64,000 nt of DNA from Thermoanaerobacterium butyriciformans (GCF_017874545.1 NZ_JAGGLT010000016.1:1-64000); one strand, 5' to 3'. Positions 1-11,644 are shown, numbered from the stretch's first letter. Numbers and translations: made by a program. The notes: generated from the letters alone by a model not told the origin.

Positions 1-493
1 TGTACACTATTATTAAAAGCTTCAATTACACTGTCTTTACTACATTTCTCAATATTGTCTAATAATGTAAACACATCCATGATGCATGGTTGTTTTTTTT
101 ATATCCTTTCCCGTATTGATTGGAATCTCCTCTTTCACATAGTCCATTTTTTAATTTGTCTACATTAAGTCCGAGTAAACTCATCGCTCCTAAATCTCCT
201 AACAGCATTTCACTCCCACGTATCTTAGGAATTCCAACAATAATTTTTAATATGTATAACAGTACAAATATGTGCGTTGCTATCATTTTTCTAAGATGTG
301 TACCAGTGATTGTCTTAAGTTCTTTAATAATTCCTTGGCATTCGAGAAATTTTAGAAATTGTCCTATAAAAGGCCATTTGGTATTTATGGCAAAGTCTAT
401 TTTTTTATTTTTTAATGCTTCTGTCACTTTTCTTTTGTTTTCTATTATGTCTTTTATTTTATTTTCTTTTGATTTACTTTTTAATGATTTCAT
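1..493 (-). pseudogene. IS transposase, 5' part, with -1 frameshift site
   Basis: The first 144 codons (493 down to 59) encode a basic N-terminal region resembling insertion-sequence transposases, containing the phrase GDSNQYGKGYKK. The frame then stops at 59. An open frame shifted by -1 continues from about position 91 to the window edge with MDVFTLLDNIEK, which reads as a natural continuation. The frames meet at a run of eight A residues (minus strand, 100-93) forming the heptamer A AAA AAC in the zero frame, a classical -1 slippery site. So this is either a frameshifted remnant or a transposase made by programmed frameshifting. It starts inside the end of the upstream DUF6788-like gene (20-bp overlap), the coupling expected in one element. 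The IS family is not identified, and the 3' part lies outside the window. Confidence 0.6.
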
Positions 494-869
494 CTATATC
501 TCCTTCCTTTATTTTTAAAATCTCTTGTATTAATTCATTTATCTCATTATTTATCTTTTTTATTTCTTTTTGAGCATTTCTAAATGTTTTATAGTTTTCG
601 GTCATTTCTTTTGTTCTTGCAACGTTGTTAGATGGAACTGAAGTTGATACGGTTTTAGTTTCTTTTTTGCATGTTATCCAGGGTATTGGTCCATGCTTTT
701 CTCCATGCATGCATTTGCAATTTGGTTTGCCACATACGATGAAACGTTCATAATATGAAGCTTTTAAAATATCTCCTGTATTCATGATTTTATTCTCAAG
801 CATTTGCCGTCTTTTACTTAATTGTGAAATTCTTTGTCTTATTTTTGATAAATCTTCATTCATTTTCAT
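474..869 (-). CDS. DUF6788-like IS accessory protein
   Basis: This 131-residue, highly charged protein has coiled-coil-like stretches at both ends (residues about 3-30 and 95-125). A central motif reads ERFIVCGKPNCKCMHGEKHG followed by PIPW. Small proteins with this Cys-rich GEKHGP signature are commonly found just upstream of transposase genes, and here the ORF overlaps the following transposase ORF by 20 bp, so both probably belong to one insertion sequence. The Cys-x4-Cys-x-Cys cluster could bind zinc. The biochemical role is unknown. No terminal inverted repeats could be recognised between this gene and purA. Confidence 0.6.
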   Translation of the reverse strand: MKMNEDLSKIRQRISQLSKRRQMLENKIMNTGDILKASYYERFIVCGKPNCKCMHGEKHGPIPWITCKKETKTVSTSVPSNNVARTKEMTENYKTFRNAQKEIKKINNEINELIQEILKIKEGDIDEIIKK

Positions 870-941
870 TACCCTTTCTATTTTTAAAGTATACTTACTT
901 ATATATTCGACATAAAGGCGTAAGATTCCTGCTAAAAAATG

Positions 942-970
942 AAGAAAATCAAAAAAAATTTGATTTTCTT
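942..970. terminator. 12-bp hairpin between IS-like genes and purA
   Basis: A perfect 12-bp stem (942-953 with 959-970) encloses a loop of five A residues, with T-rich sequence on the plus-strand side (970-980). It is the main feature in the 199-bp gap between purA and the DUF6788-like gene. It may act as a terminator or mark the end of the element. No other gene is visible in this gap. Confidence 0.45.
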
Positions 971-1044
971 TACCTTTTTTTATTCATATATTAGGCTTTT
1001 CAACTGTTTCGAGCTGCATTTTTCTTATAGCAACTTTAAAGTGA

Positions 1045-3755
<2,711 letters not shown>

Positions 3756-3798
3756 ATGAAACACTCCTTCTAGATAAGATAACAACATCCCCTTAAGT

Positions 3799-3827
3799 AT
3801 ATTATCAGATATTCTTAATTTAATCAA
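3799..3827 (-). promoter_or_regulatory. Candidate sigma-A promoter for the FAD oxidoreductase-purA unit
   Basis: On the minus strand TTGATT (3827-3822) and TAATAT (3804-3799) are separated by exactly 17 bp, with an extended -10 TG one base before the -10. It sits 44 bp before the chosen start codon. Confidence 0.5.
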
Positions 3828-3839
3828 CTAAAATTACGA

Positions 3840-4080
3840 ATAATAATCAATATTTTTTGCATAAAGTTCGTTTTTTACCCGTATTCTGGATTTTTTGAGA
3901 CCAATTTTTAATTTTTTAATGCCAACTTTTATTTCGTTAATGAGATAAAGTCAATAAAATCATACCTTATATAATACTGTTGCCTTTTTAAATTCCTATA
4001 TCATTAATGTCGTTTTTTTATGCCCAAAAATAATATATAATAGTCTTGTAAATTTTATAATATGAAAGGAATGTAACTAA
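3840..4080. other. Intergenic region upstream of the thrE pair
   Basis: This AT-rich stretch between divergent genes has no ORF of note. A TATAAT hexamer at 4036-4041 with a poor -35 is the best candidate promoter for the exporter genes. The ribosome-binding sequence AAAGGA lies at about 4063-4070. I see no riboswitch or repeat. Confidence 0.5.
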
Positions 4081-4848
4081 TTGAATCACGAAGATCTTTT
4101 AAAATTTGCCGTTACAGCAGGCCAGACGGTATTGGAAAATGGCGGAGAAACATACAGAAGTGAAGACACAATAACAAGAATGCTGGAAAACAAAGTGGAG
4201 AGAATAGAGACGTTCGTAACACCTACAGGCATTTTTGCATCTATTGAAAATGATGGGAAGATTCAGACTACAATAACAAGAGTAAAACAAAGAGATAGCG
4301 ATTTGAATAAGGTTGCTCTTGTCAATGATTTATCAAGAAGGTTTAGCGGGGAAAAATTAGATACACTGAATTTTGACAAATACGTAGAGGAATTAAGGGA
4401 AATAAGATCAAAAGGTAAATACAATTATGTGTTGAGAATATTTTTTGCAGGTGTTGCAGCTGCATCGTCAGGTATGTTACTAGGAAGTACGCTTAAAGAT
4501 TTCTTGCCTACATTTGTAACTGCCACATTTTTACAAATATTTGTAACATATTTTGAAAATTTGCGTCTTTCAACATTTATAATCAACATCATCGGTGGAG
4601 CATTTGCAGCATTACTTGGAATAATCTTTTCGCATTTTTCTGTCGGTACATTAAATGGTATCATAATAGGATCCATCGTGACACTCCTTCCAGGTGTGGC
4701 CATAACAAATGCTGTAAGAGATGCCATATGGGGTGATCTAGTGTCAGCTGTCTCTAGAGGTGTTGAAGCAGGAATGTCTGCTATAAGCATCGCCGCTGGA
4801 GTAGGATTTATCCTTAATATATGGTATGTAATTGGAGGTAAACTATGA
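4081..4848 (+). CDS. Threonine/serine exporter, ThrE N-terminal-type subunit
   Basis: This 255-residue protein has a soluble N-terminal part (about 1-115) with the GGETYRSEDT segment typical of the ThrE/DUF1212 family. Four to five hydrophobic helices follow (about 119-255). It is likely one half of a two-gene threonine/serine exporter in the cytoplasmic membrane. The next gene overlaps it by 4 bp and encodes the short ThrE_2-type partner. The start is TTG at 4081, chosen because AAAGGA precedes it and the family N-terminus begins there. The pair runs opposite to the surrounding genes. Substrate specificity is inferred from the family only. Confidence 0.85.
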   Translation: MNHEDLLKFAVTAGQTVLENGGETYRSEDTITRMLENKVERIETFVTPTGIFASIENDGKIQTTITRVKQRDSDLNKVALVNDLSRRFSGEKLDTLNFDKYVEELREIRSKGKYNYVLRIFFAGVAAASSGMLLGSTLKDFLPTFVTATFLQIFVTYFENLRLSTFIINIIGGAFAALLGIIFSHFSVGTLNGIIIGSIVTLLPGVAITNAVRDAIWGDLVSAVSRGVEAGMSAISIAAGVGFILNIWYVIGGKL

Positions 4849-5261
4849 TACTGCAGATTTTATACGGTTTTTTTGCAACAGCCGGTTTTGCATTTCTCTT
4901 TAATGTACCATTTGATGCTATAGTTGTATCAGGACTATCTGGCGCAATTGGATGGGCCGGATACCTTTTGTCCATGAAAATATATCCATCTATTGTGGCA
5001 GCTTCTTTTATAGCATCCCTTTTCATTGGTATAATGGGAGAAGTTTTTGCCCAAAAAAAGAAGTACCCTACAACTATATTTGTCATACCCGGCATCATCC
5101 CATTAGTACCGGGAGCATATTCCTACAAGACAGTACTTGCCATAATTCAAGGCAATAATAAACAGGCCTTTGATTTAGGCCTGCAAACCATCGGCATCGC
5201 TTTAGCAATAGCCGCTGGACTGATGTTCGTAGTCTCTTTTTCAAGAATTAGGAAACGATAA
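4845..5261 (+). CDS. Threonine/serine exporter, ThrE_2-type subunit
   Basis: This 138-residue, almost entirely hydrophobic protein has about four predicted membrane helices. It matches the short ThrE_2/DUF3815 partner of split threonine/serine exporters, including the [13 protein letters not shown] region. Its ATG overlaps the stop of the preceding gene by 4 bp, indicating translational coupling and probably a heteromeric complex. Its last 14 bp overlap the 3' end of the convergent chemotaxis gene, with no obvious terminator between them. Confidence 0.85.
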   Translation: MILQILYGFFATAGFAFLFNVPFDAIVVSGLSGAIGWAGYLLSMKIYPSIVAASFIASLFIGIMGEVFAQKKKYPTTIFVIPGIIPLVPGAYSYKTVLAIIQGNNKQAFDLGLQTIGIALAIAAGLMFVVSFSRIRKR

Positions 5262-6492
5262 TCTTTGATAGCTCTTTGTCAAGATCTCTAACAGTGCTCA
5301 ACAAATTCTCTAAATCGTCTTTAATATCGTGTATAAATTTAGATTGCTCTTCAGTTGATGCAGATACTTCTTCTGTAGATGCCGCAGTTTCCTCCGAAAC
5401 TGCCGATATATTTTCAATAGAAGATATAATCTCATTTTTGTACTCTGTAAGTCCTACAACAGCATCATTCAATACCCGCGTATTTTTAATAATCGTATCT
5501 ATAGACGATTTAATATCATTAAACGCCTGTGCAGTAGTCTCCACCTGATCTGATTGTTCATCAGCGATTTGCTTAACTACATTAGCCTGTTCGACAGTCG
5601 CATCAGTTTTCTGTTTAATATTGCCTATAATCTTTGCAATCTCTGACGCTGCTTCTCTTGACTGTTCAGCTAAGTTTCTCACTTCTTCTGCAACGACTGC
5701 AAATCCTTTGCCTGCTTCACCAGCTCTTGCAGCCTCAATCGCAGCATTTAAAGCTAGAAGGTTTGTCTGATCAGATATTCCTGTAATAACTTCTATAATC
5801 TTTTCTATCTGTCTTGAATTTGACTGCAATTCATTAATCTCAGCAACAACGCTGTCAATTGACTCTTTAGTTTCGGCTGTCTTGTCCTTTAGTGATTTTA
5901 TTGTTTCTATACCATTTTGGCTTATCATGTTGGCATTGTTTGTAGATTCTTCTACAGCTTTGAAGTAGTTTGCAGATTCATCGATATTCTGTCCCATTTT
6001 CTGTGCCATTTCTGCTGCATTGGAAGCATCTTTTGCCTGTTCTGAAGAACCTTGAGCTATTTCTTCTACTGCTTTTGATATCTGGCTGAAAGTCGTATTT
6101 GCCTCTTCTATAGAGCTTGAAAAATTGCTTACTGTACTCTCTGTATTTTTAGCGAATTCAGTCACATTTTTAATTATGCTTCTTACCCTGTTAACCATCA
6201 TATTGTAGCTTTCTATCAAAGAACCCAGCTCGTCATTGCGTCCCCTTTTTACATTGGCATTAAAATTTCCATCTGAAAGCTTTTTAAAACCTTCTTTAAG
6301 CCTGGATATAGGCTTTGTAATTGATAATGATATGTATATTGAAAATAATATTGACAATAAAAACGAAACAACCGCTACAATAACAAATACGCCTTTACGT
6401 GTGTCATCCACAACATATTGATATGTCCCAGCAAGAGGAACAAGTACTACAACTATAAAGGAAAGCATCAATCTCCAAAATATACTTTTCAT
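5248..6492 (-). CDS. Methyl-accepting chemotaxis protein with minimal sensor
   Basis: This 414-residue receptor has two N-terminal membrane helices (about 8-25 and 33-56) separated by only about ten residues. A HAMP domain (about 55-110) and a long coiled-coil signalling domain follow. The signalling hairpin tip is clear: [18 protein letters not shown] near the middle, where CheA/CheW bind. Because the extracellular ligand domain is missing, any stimulus would have to be sensed through the membrane, the HAMP domain or a partner. The SD sequence AGGGGG precedes ATG at 6492. No chemotaxis partner genes are in the window. The gene is convergent with, and overlaps by 14 bp, the thrE pair. Confidence 0.93.
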   Translation of the reverse strand: MKSIFWRLMLSFIVVVLVPLAGTYQYVVDDTRKGVFVIVAVVSFLLSILFSIYISLSITKPISRLKEGFKKLSDGNFNANVKRGRNDELGSLIESYNMMVNRVRSIIKNVTEFAKNTESTVSNFSSSIEEANTTFSQISKAVEEIAQGSSEQAKDASNAAEMAQKMGQNIDESANYFKAVEESTNNANMISQNGIETIKSLKDKTAETKESIDSVVAEINELQSNSRQIEKIIEVITGISDQTNLLALNAAIEAARAGEAGKGFAVVAEEVRNLAEQSREAASEIAKIIGNIKQKTDATVEQANVVKQIADEQSDQVETTAQAFNDIKSSIDTIIKNTRVLNDAVVGLTEYKNEIISSIENISAVSEETAASTEEVSASTEEQSKFIHDIKDDLENLLSTVRDLDKELSKIIVS

Positions 6493-6549
6493 TCATATAC
6501 CCCCTAACTTTTATATATTCTCCCTATTTTAACGACAAAATATATATAA

Positions 6550-6720
6550 CTACCTGCCTAAAAGTTTAGCTATATACATAAATAATTGGCCGCCCAAGTA
6601 AATACCTACTATTCCTGCTATACCCGGGAGAACATTTGGTGCAGGCAGTGGCAGCTTCAAAAATGAAAATATAAGTCCAACCAACAGACCTGTAAATAAA
6701 GCAAAAACTGTAGCCTTCAA
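6550..6720 (-). CDS. XapX domain (DUF1427-like) small membrane protein
   Basis: This 56-residue protein starts with TTG at 6720 after the strong SD sequence GTGAGGTG. It has two hydrophobic segments (about 3-21 and 32-50). Between them is the motif LPLPAPNVLPGIAGI, followed by YLGG, the hallmark of the short XapX/DUF1427 family. The function of this family is unknown. The start codon and shortness make it easy to miss. It stands between a chemotaxis receptor and a sensor kinase, both on the same strand, with no clear operon link. Confidence 0.8.
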   Translation of the reverse strand: MKATVFALFTGLLVGLIFSFLKLPLPAPNVLPGIAGIVGIYLGGQLFMYIAKLLGR

Positions 6721-6806
6721 ATTAACACCTCACTTATCATTATCGTCATCAAGACTATAAACTTTAGAACTTTTATATTATACCACAAAAAATAATTTTT
6801 TATGGC

Positions 6807-8174
6807 TTATGCAGTTCTAAGCTTTATTAAAAAACAGACACCTTCATCTGTGTTAAAGGCTTCAATTGTTCCACCGTGCCATTCTATTATTGCCTTAGTA
6901 ATAGCAAGACCAAGGCCTGTTTCACCCTCATCACCTTTAAAAAACCTTTCGAACATATTGTTTAATTCTTCATCTGTAAATTTCCTCCCATCATTTTTAA
7001 TCTTTATCTCTACATGGTCTTTTTGATTATGTGTTTCTACATCTATTGCCGTTTTAGCATACCTTACACCATTGCTTAATATATTCATAAAAGCTTGAAT
7101 CAATTTCCCTCTATCGCATTTTACGACTGCATCATCACCACTTAATCCTATTTTAATGTTTTTCTTATTTAACTGAGGCATTATTTTCTCTATACATTCG
7201 TCAAAAATGTCTTTGAGATATTCTTTGTGCATTTTAAGGCCTTCTTGATGTGTCTCTAGTTTCGTCAGATACATCAAGTCATTTACGATGTCTCTAAGCC
7301 TTATGCTTTCATCTATTATTATGTCTAGAGACTTTGGTATATCATCACTTTCAATGACCCCATCCTTTATCCCTTCTGCATAGCCTTGTATTGACATAAG
7401 GGGAGTCTTTAACTCATGTGAAGCATTTTGCAAAAAACGCCTTTGGGATGTATAGTAATTCCTGAGTTCCACAGACATGTCGTTAAAAGCATCTGCCAAA
7501 AGCTTTATTTCTCCATCAGATTTTATTTCTACCTTTTCCCCAAACTTCTTGTTTTTAATCTTCTCAACCACTTCTGTTAGTTTTGCAATTGGTGCGGAGA
7601 TAGATTTTGAAAGCAAATAACCTATTATGAGTGATATTATGCCAGAGACTAAAAATCCTTTTAAAAGGACTCCTACTATATGAAGGGAAGCAATCTTTAT
7701 GCCTTTGACAAGTGTATACATAACTATAGAACCTATTACTTTTCCGCTTATATTGCTTATTATGGGAAATACAGCAGCTACTACATCTATGTTGCCTATC
7801 TTTATGCTATTGTAAGAGCCTTCCTTTGTTATTTTATCCAGTATAGCGTACTCTATCTTATTGCCTCCACCAAACGGGTTTTGTTTTGATGAGTACACAA
7901 TATCACCATTAAGGTCTACTACTAGCAAATCGCCATCAAGGATTTTGCCACCAACCCTAAACTGCGGCATGTACCTTATGGATTGCAACGCCTCAGGCGT
8001 ACTTATCCTTCCATTGTAAAGCCTCTGTATAACAGAACCTTGCCTTATGAGATTTTGCCTCGCTTCATTTATTAAAAAGTCCCTTATCATTAAATTAAAA
8101 AATACACCGATTATAGAGAATGAAATAAATATAAGCAATATATAAGAAATTATCAACTTAAATCTTATAGACAT
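6807..8174 (-). CDS. Sensor histidine kinase (OmpR-system partner)
   Basis: This membrane histidine kinase of about 455 residues has TM1 at about 7-28, an extracellular sensor region (about 30-165), TM2 (about 165-190) and a HAMP linker. The dimerisation/phosphoacceptor helix has NASHELKTPL (phospho-His), and the C-terminal ATPase domain carries N-box, FKGDEGETGLGLAI and G-box motifs. It overlaps the upstream response regulator gene (TGATG), so the pair forms one two-component system. ATG at 8174 has AAGGTGG seven bases upstream; a GTG three bases earlier is an alternative start. The ligand is unknown. Confidence 0.95.
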   Translation of the reverse strand: MSIRFKLIISYILLIFISFSIIGVFFNLMIRDFLINEARQNLIRQGSVIQRLYNGRISTPEALQSIRYMPQFRVGGKILDGDLLVVDLNGDIVYSSKQNPFGGGNKIEYAILDKITKEGSYNSIKIGNIDVVAAVFPIISNISGKVIGSIVMYTLVKGIKIASLHIVGVLLKGFLVSGIISLIIGYLLSKSISAPIAKLTEVVEKIKNKKFGEKVEIKSDGEIKLLADAFNDMSVELRNYYTSQRRFLQNASHELKTPLMSIQGYAEGIKDGVIESDDIPKSLDIIIDESIRLRDIVNDLMYLTKLETHQEGLKMHKEYLKDIFDECIEKIMPQLNKKNIKIGLSGDDAVVKCDRGKLIQAFMNILSNGVRYAKTAIDVETHNQKDHVEIKIKNDGRKFTDEELNNMFERFFKGDEGETGLGLAITKAIIEWHGGTIEAFNTDEGVCFLIKLRTA

Positions 8175-8848
8175 CACGATTCCACCTTATAACCATATCC
8201 CCAAATGGTAGAAATATTAAACTCACAACCATAGCTTTGCAATTTTTTCCTTACCCTTTTTACCATATCGTCAACTGCCCTTGTCTCAGTAAACGAATCA
8301 TATTTCCAGACTTTCTCTAAAAGCTGTTCTCTTGTAAATGCCTTATTTGCATTCTCAGCTAAAAATTGTATTAGCTCAAACTCCATCGAAGTAAAACTCA
8401 TTTCTTCTCCATTGTAAAGGACTTTCCTTTCGTCTGGAACTATAACTATATCTTTTATTTTTATCTCGTTGCTTCTTTTAGGCATTTTCACCCTTCTAAA
8501 TACAGATTTCATTCTTGCTATAAGCTCTCTAGGCGAAAAAGGCTTTGCAATGTAATCATCAGATCCTAATTCTAAACCTAATATTTTATCCAAATCCTCA
8601 TCTCTTGCAGAAACAATTATTATTGGCACATCGCTTATCTTCCTTATTTCCTTGCAAAGCTCGTAACCGTCCATTCCAGGCATCATTATGTCTAAGATAA
8701 GCATATCAGGCTTATCTTTATTGAAATTTTCTAAGACGTCTTCAGCATTATCAAATGCTTTTACATTATACCCTTCTTTTTCGACGTATTTAACCATTAA
8801 ATCTCTAATATTCTTATCATCATCAATAATATATATAAGCTCAGACAT
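8174..8848 (-). CDS. OmpR/PhoB-family response regulator
   Basis: At 224 residues this has the standard two-domain layout. The receiver domain (1-120) has acidic residues Asp9-Asp11, phosphoacceptor Asp53 in ILDIMMPGMDG, and a conserved Lys in AKPF near residue 102. The C-terminal winged-helix domain (about 128-224) includes TREQLLEKVW, RAVDDMVKRVR and IWGYGYK. It should be phosphorylated by the kinase encoded immediately downstream and bind direct repeats at target promoters, which cannot be predicted here. A GAGGTGG ribosome-binding site precedes ATG at 8848. Confidence 0.96.
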   Translation of the reverse strand: MSELIYIIDDDKNIRDLMVKYVEKEGYNVKAFDNAEDVLENFNKDKPDMLILDIMMPGMDGYELCKEIRKISDVPIIIVSARDEDLDKILGLELGSDDYIAKPFSPRELIARMKSVFRRVKMPKRSNEIKIKDIVIVPDERKVLYNGEEMSFTSMEFELIQFLAENANKAFTREQLLEKVWKYDSFTETRAVDDMVKRVRKKLQSYGCEFNISTIWGYGYKVES

Positions 8849-8934
8849 AGTACCACCTCATCTATAATTTACCATTTTAAAACTGTAAAAACAACACTTG
8901 TATACTGTAGATATACATATTTTAAAACATTTTG

Positions 8935-8967
8935 ACATAAAAAATAAAAGACGGGCATACCGCCTTT
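8935..8967 (-). terminator. Terminator of the Mg2+ transport operon
   Basis: On the minus strand AAAGGCGG pairs with CCGTCTTT (8967-8960 with 8954-8947, one G-T pair) around a 5-nt loop and is followed by TTATTTTTT. It closes the MgtE-like/Nramp-like operon. Confidence 0.8.
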
Positions 8968-8982
8968 AAATATACTTTAATT

Positions 8983-10218
8983 TTATACAAATGAAAACAC
9001 CATAAGAATTGCGGTTAGTGAAATCAATACAATTGTAGTTCCCCAACCAATAACATTTTTTGCAGGACTATTTACGTATTTGCCCATTATTTCTTTATTA
9101 TTTACAAGTAGCATCATAGATATTAAAACTACCGGCAATAAAATACCGTTCAATACCTGTGTCCATATTGTTATGGTAATAAGTGGTGCATGTGGAATCA
9201 ATATTATGGCAACAGCTATGATGATTATAGCCGTAAATAGTGTATAAAATTCTGGAGCTTCATCAAGCCTTTTGTCTATACCTGCTTCAAAACCAAATGC
9301 TTCACAGATGTAAAATGCCGTTGCAACCGGAAGTATTGCAGCAGAAAAAATTGACGCAATAAAAAGCCCAAACGCAAATACACCTGAAGCCAACTCACCA
9401 GCCAGCGGTTTTAAAGCCATAGCTGCATCCTTTGCCTCGTTTATCCTTATTCCGTTAACATGAAGTGTGGATGCGCAAGCTACTATTATAAAAAATGCTA
9501 CGGCTACTGTTGCGATACAGCCTATCACAACATCCCAAATAGTGTACCTATAATCCTCTATTTTTACGCCTTTTTCTATAACAGATGACTGCATGTAAAA
9601 TTGCATCCAAGGGGCTATTGTAGTACCGACGATACCTATTACCATGCTTAAATAATCTGCTTTAAACGACATCGTAGGTTTTAATATAGATAATCCAATT
9701 GTCTTCCAATCCGGATGTGCCAAAAGGGCTGAAATTATATAAGACAGCAAAAATACGCTAAAAACCAAAAACACCTTTTCTGCTATCGTATAATTCCCCT
9801 TGACAATTAGAAGCCAAACTGCAATAGCCGCTAAAGGTACCATTATATACTTGCTAATGCCAAAAATCTCCATACTGCCTGCAACGCCGGCAAATTCTGT
9901 TGCAGTGTTGCCAATATCCGCAATGAGGAGTCCAAGAAAAATAAAAAATGTAACTTTTACACCAAAATTTTCTCTTATGAGATCTGCCAATCCTTTTCCT
10001 GTTACAACACCCATTCTAGCATTCATCTCTTGAATCACTATTAAGACAATAAATGATGGTATCAATGTCCAAAGCAATTTATATCCGTAAATGGCACCTG
10101 CCACAGAATACGTGGTTATGCCACCTGCATCATTATCTACACTTCCTGTTATAATACCTGGGCCTAAAATAGACAGAAATATCAACAAATTTGTAAGAAA
10201 TGTCTTTCTCTTTGCCAC
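8983..10218 (-). CDS. Nramp-related transporter, probably Mg2+ (NRMT-like)
   Basis: This 411-residue membrane protein has about 11 predicted helices and the Nramp fold. Two canonical transition-metal motifs are altered. In helix 1 the usual DPGN is replaced by DNDAGG (residues 28-33, after GPGIITGSV). In helix 6 the usual MPH is APW (in GTTIAPWMQ, near residue 200). Loss of the metal-ligating methionine is what is described for Nramp-related magnesium transporters. The context agrees: the gene follows a soluble MgtE-N/CBS gene under an M-box magnesium riboswitch. It starts with GTG at 10218, and its SD AGGAGG is formed by the last two Arg codons of the upstream gene. Automated annotation would probably call it a Mn2+/Fe2+ transporter. 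Confidence 0.88.
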   Translation of the reverse strand: MAKRKTFLTNLLIFLSILGPGIITGSVDNDAGGITTYSVAGAIYGYKLLWTLIPSFIVLIVIQEMNARMGVVTGKGLADLIRENFGVKVTFFIFLGLLIADIGNTATEFAGVAGSMEIFGISKYIMVPLAAIAVWLLIVKGNYTIAEKVFLVFSVFLLSYIISALLAHPDWKTIGLSILKPTMSFKADYLSMVIGIVGTTIAPWMQFYMQSSVIEKGVKIEDYRYTIWDVVIGCIATVAVAFFIIVACASTLHVNGIRINEAKDAAMALKPLAGELASGVFAFGLFIASIFSAAILPVATAFYICEAFGFEAGIDKRLDEAPEFYTLFTAIIIIAVAIILIPHAPLITITIWTQVLNGILLPVVLISMMLLVNNKEIMGKYVNSPAKNVIGWGTTIVLISLTAILMVFSFV

Positions 10219-10224
10219 TCCACA

Positions 10225-11478
10225 CTACCTCCTTGCGTACATCTTTCCGCTCTTCATCAGTTCATATATAATGTCGTTTATAAGTACTGTTCCTAAAAGC
10301 TTCATATCATCATCAACGACAGGTATTGCCACCAAGTTGTACTTAGTCACAGTTTTTATAAGCGACTTAATAGAGTCTGTGTCTTTTGTATAAATTATAT
10401 CTCTGTTCATAATATCATTTAACAGAGTGTTTGGCTCTGAAATGACTAAATCTCTTAATGTTACAGCTCCTAAAAGTTTATTCGTTTTATCGACTATATA
10501 AAGATAATATATAATGTCTTCATCAGGTTTTAAAAGCCTCAGCTCACGTATTGCCTCTTCAACGGAAAGAGTATTCTCAAATGCCACAAAATCAGTTGTC
10601 ATCAAGCTTCCAACAACATACTCAGGATACTCCATCAGCTCTCTAACTTCTAATGAGGCATTGTTTTCCATTTCATTTAACAGTTCTTCAACTTTTTCTT
10701 CATTCAGATCATCAAGTATGTCTGCAACTTCATCTGCAGGCATTTCTTCCAAAATATCTGCAGCCTTAGACACAGGTAGCTCGTTTAATATGCTTCTTTG
10801 AGTATCTGTCTCCATCTCTTCCAGCACATCTGCTGCTCTTCCATGCTCGAGGCTTGAAAATATATCTATACCGGTTTTTAAATCAAGATCTTCGATTATG
10901 TCCGCAAGGTCTGAAGGGTGAAGTGTTGCCAATTTATGATAAGTCTTTGATAACATTATATTTTCATTTGAACGAGAAACTGTTTCTATATCCTCCCAAA
11001 GTATGAATTTACTGGATACGGTTTTGCCAAATCTCTTTAATACCCTTTTTAACGGCTTTGCAAGTCCAAGCCTTCTTAAAATTCCTTCAATTCCTATATC
11101 AACAGCAATCGCAAACAAGCCCTTATCCAAAAGTGCAAGCCTTATATCATTTACCCTTACAACTTTTCTTCCATTGACATCAATAATCTGCTTATCCAAA
11201 ACGTTTTTTGATAAGTATAAAACATCCTTAAGATTACCTGCTTCTACTGGATTATTGCATACAAGTTCATACTGCCCAAACTTTTTTGTTATCTTCATAT
11301 TCTCCCATTTGTATGTCTTAGTGCCCAATCTCGTTTTTACTACCATGGATATGGCTACAGGATGCTGAATAGCCGTTGAAACACCGATGTCTTTTAACCT
11401 GCCTAGAACTTCACCATTTTTTAAAAATATCTTATTTCCTAAGATTCTGCTTAAATAAAGGCTTAAAATAGGCATCAT
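10225..11478 (-). CDS. MgtE N-domain/CBS protein without membrane domain
   Basis: This 417-residue soluble protein starts with a PRC-barrel-like region (about 10-170). A superhelical MgtE N-domain follows, with repeats such as HPSDLADIIEDL and ADILEEMPADEVADILDDL (about 185-285), and then a CBS pair (about 290-415, DDDMKLLGTVLINDIIYEL near the end). In MgtE channels these domains sense intracellular Mg2+ and gate the pore, but here the five-helix membrane domain is absent. The next gene, six bases away, encodes an Nramp-related transporter, so a regulatory partner role for that transporter is plausible. An M-box riboswitch and a second hairpin lie upstream. Confidence 0.88.
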   Translation of the reverse strand: MMPILSLYLSRILGNKIFLKNGEVLGRLKDIGVSTAIQHPVAISMVVKTRLGTKTYKWENMKITKKFGQYELVCNNPVEAGNLKDVLYLSKNVLDKQIIDVNGRKVVRVNDIRLALLDKGLFAIAVDIGIEGILRRLGLAKPLKRVLKRFGKTVSSKFILWEDIETVSRSNENIMLSKTYHKLATLHPSDLADIIEDLDLKTGIDIFSSLEHGRAADVLEEMETDTQRSILNELPVSKAADILEEMPADEVADILDDLNEEKVEELLNEMENNASLEVRELMEYPEYVVGSLMTTDFVAFENTLSVEEAIRELRLLKPDEDIIYYLYIVDKTNKLLGAVTLRDLVISEPNTLLNDIMNRDIIYTKDTDSIKSLIKTVTKYNLVAIPVVDDDMKLLGTVLINDIIYELMKSGKMYARR

Positions 11479-11495
11479 ACTACCTCCTTTTCACC

Positions 11496-11527
11496 GGGAG
11501 GAGTTTAAGGTAAGATAGACTCCTCCC
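11496..11527 (-). promoter_or_regulatory. Hairpin directly upstream of the mgtE-like ribosome-binding site
   Basis: A perfect 9-bp stem, ACTCCTCCC with GGGAGGAGT (plus-strand 519-527 and 496-504 of the 11 kb block), lies about 10 bp before the AAGGAGG ribosome-binding site. It has no U-tract, so it is not a standard terminator. It may stabilise the processed mRNA or affect translation. One arm contains GGGAGGAG, which itself resembles an SD sequence. Confidence 0.5.
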
Positions 11528-11604
11528 TCATATTCTTTTTTGAATTTTTAAATTTTATTCGCTTATTATAAGGGCCAGAGTCCATCATTACCACCTGCCT
11601 TTTG

Positions 11605-11640
11605 AAAAATTTAAGCCTTTTACAATAAAGTAAAAGGCTC
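11605..11640 (-). terminator. M-box expression-platform terminator
   Basis: On the minus strand AGCCTTTTAC pairs perfectly with GTAAAAGGCT (11639-11630 with 11623-11614) around a 6-nt loop, followed by TAAATTTTT. It directly follows the M-box aptamer and would stop transcription when magnesium is plentiful. Confidence 0.85.
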
Positions 11641-11644
11641 TTTT

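Noticed and set aside
6621-6630. Second CCCGGG in the XapX gene as a Noc site
   Set aside because: Flanking bases (TACCCGGGAG) deviate from the Noc consensus at several positions.
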